Positions 63,634-64,000 of a stretch of 64,000 nucleotides of DNA are shown piece by piece (the first letter of the stretch is position 1; each line of letters opens with the position of its first letter). The notes under the pieces were generated by a model, which saw only the letters and a program-made list of their open reading frames with translations, was not told the DNA's origin and made no database searches. Position numbers and translations under genes: made by a program. Source of the stretch: UBA12170 sp964293475 (GTDB taxonomy: Bacteria > Bacteroidota > Bacteroidia > Bacteroidales > UBA12170); NCBI GenBank assembly GCA_964293475.1, contig CAXYYJ010000028.1, forward strand, positions 8,223 to 72,222, in the 5' to 3' direction.

Positions 63634-64000
63634 TCTTTAATATATTTATAATCAACATATTGTGGCATTTCAACTGATTCTTTTGCCATCGAAAAGCCAA
63701 ATTAAAGCACTTTACGAATTTTCAAAGATACTTTGTTTTGGCAAAAGGTCAAATAATAGTCCAGGATACTTTGTTTTTTGTTCCTTGCTCCGGCTCCTTG
63801 CTCCCGCTCCGGGCACTGAGGGTTGGTGGAACACCCCTGCCCTATGCCATCCTTTACAACCCATTACTATCAATTACCTTCCTTTACCAAAAAAAATTCA
63901 CGTCCAACCGTTAAATCCGTGTCATCAGTGTTCATCAAGCGAAACAAAGCAAACGCCAAACCCCCAATCCAATATCGACAGTCCCAAAGAATCTCTGTCT
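63634..64000. repeat. Non-coding right edge with short repeats
   Basis: No ORF is supported in these 367 bases. GATACTTTGTTTT occurs at 63727-63739 and 63765-63777, and a 13-bp unit (TCCTTGCTCCGGC, then TCCTTGCTCCCGC) is tandemly repeated at 63782-63807. The stretch around 63925 (CCGTGTCATCAGTGTTCATC) resembles filler repeats seen in many intergenic regions. The sequence continues past the window. Confidence 0.55.

Noticed and set aside
63782..63807. Tandem 13-bp units as a possible CRISPR or iteron
   Set aside because: Only two units without spacers; too short for either.
1..64000. tRNA, rRNA, CRISPR array or riboswitch
   Set aside because: None recognised on reading through the intergenic regions; a covariance-model scan could still find small RNAs.

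Overview
The window looks like a chromosomal segment of a Bacteroidota bacterium. The evidence is consistent: promoters of the TAnnTTTG type close upstream of start codons, type IX secretion C-terminal sorting domains, a TonB-dependent receptor, CusA/CzcA pumps fused to TolC, DUF4270 and BatA-domain proteins, and lipoproteins with short signal peptides. An order in or near Bacteroidales/Marinilabiliales is my guess; the sequence read by eye cannot fix it. No rRNA, tRNA or CRISPR array was recognised.

Layout. 1-7.6 kb (minus strand): heavy-metal-type RND efflux operon (DUF748 envelope protein, CusA-TolC fusion, adaptor cut by the left edge). 8-20.7 kb: housekeeping and degradative genes: tRNA hydroxylase trhO, two secreted M28 peptidases, an M14 carboxypeptidase/redox-domain/TPR operon, tyrS, a YqiA-like hydrolase, and a GH27-GH95 glycosidase operon. 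21-28 kb: an orphan MNT nucleotidyltransferase, then a co-oriented run of DUF1566 lipoprotein, polysaccharide deacetylase, TonB receptor, and LytS/LytTR two-component pair.

28-35 kb is the most unusual part. A roughly 2.1 kb AT-rich segment carrying one DUF6035/CoiA-like nuclease gene sits between two perfect 32-bp direct repeats, and the right-hand repeat contains the start codon of a six-hairpin glycosidase gene. This looks like a solitary-gene insertion at the 5' end of a host gene. The nuclease gene itself appears frameshifted or doubly open over its last kilobase. Downstream, three intergenic copies of a repeat family (one pair identical over 68 bp) and a 46-bp perfect palindrome separate poorly known envelope genes.

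35-46 kb: a sodium:solute symporter, a second MNT gene with its HEPN partner, uppP, a T9SS/Cthe_2159 surface-protein operon, two small envelope genes, and an acyl-CoA dehydrogenase-etfB-etfA operon with a clear terminator. 46-64 kb: a TPR lipoprotein, two PAS histidine kinases (one a large hybrid), a truncated GT5-like protein with a DUF4270 lipoprotein, a BatA-domain protein, topoisomerase IV subunit A with a long disordered tail, and a divergent class III cyclase-like protein. The right edge is non-coding and repeat-like.
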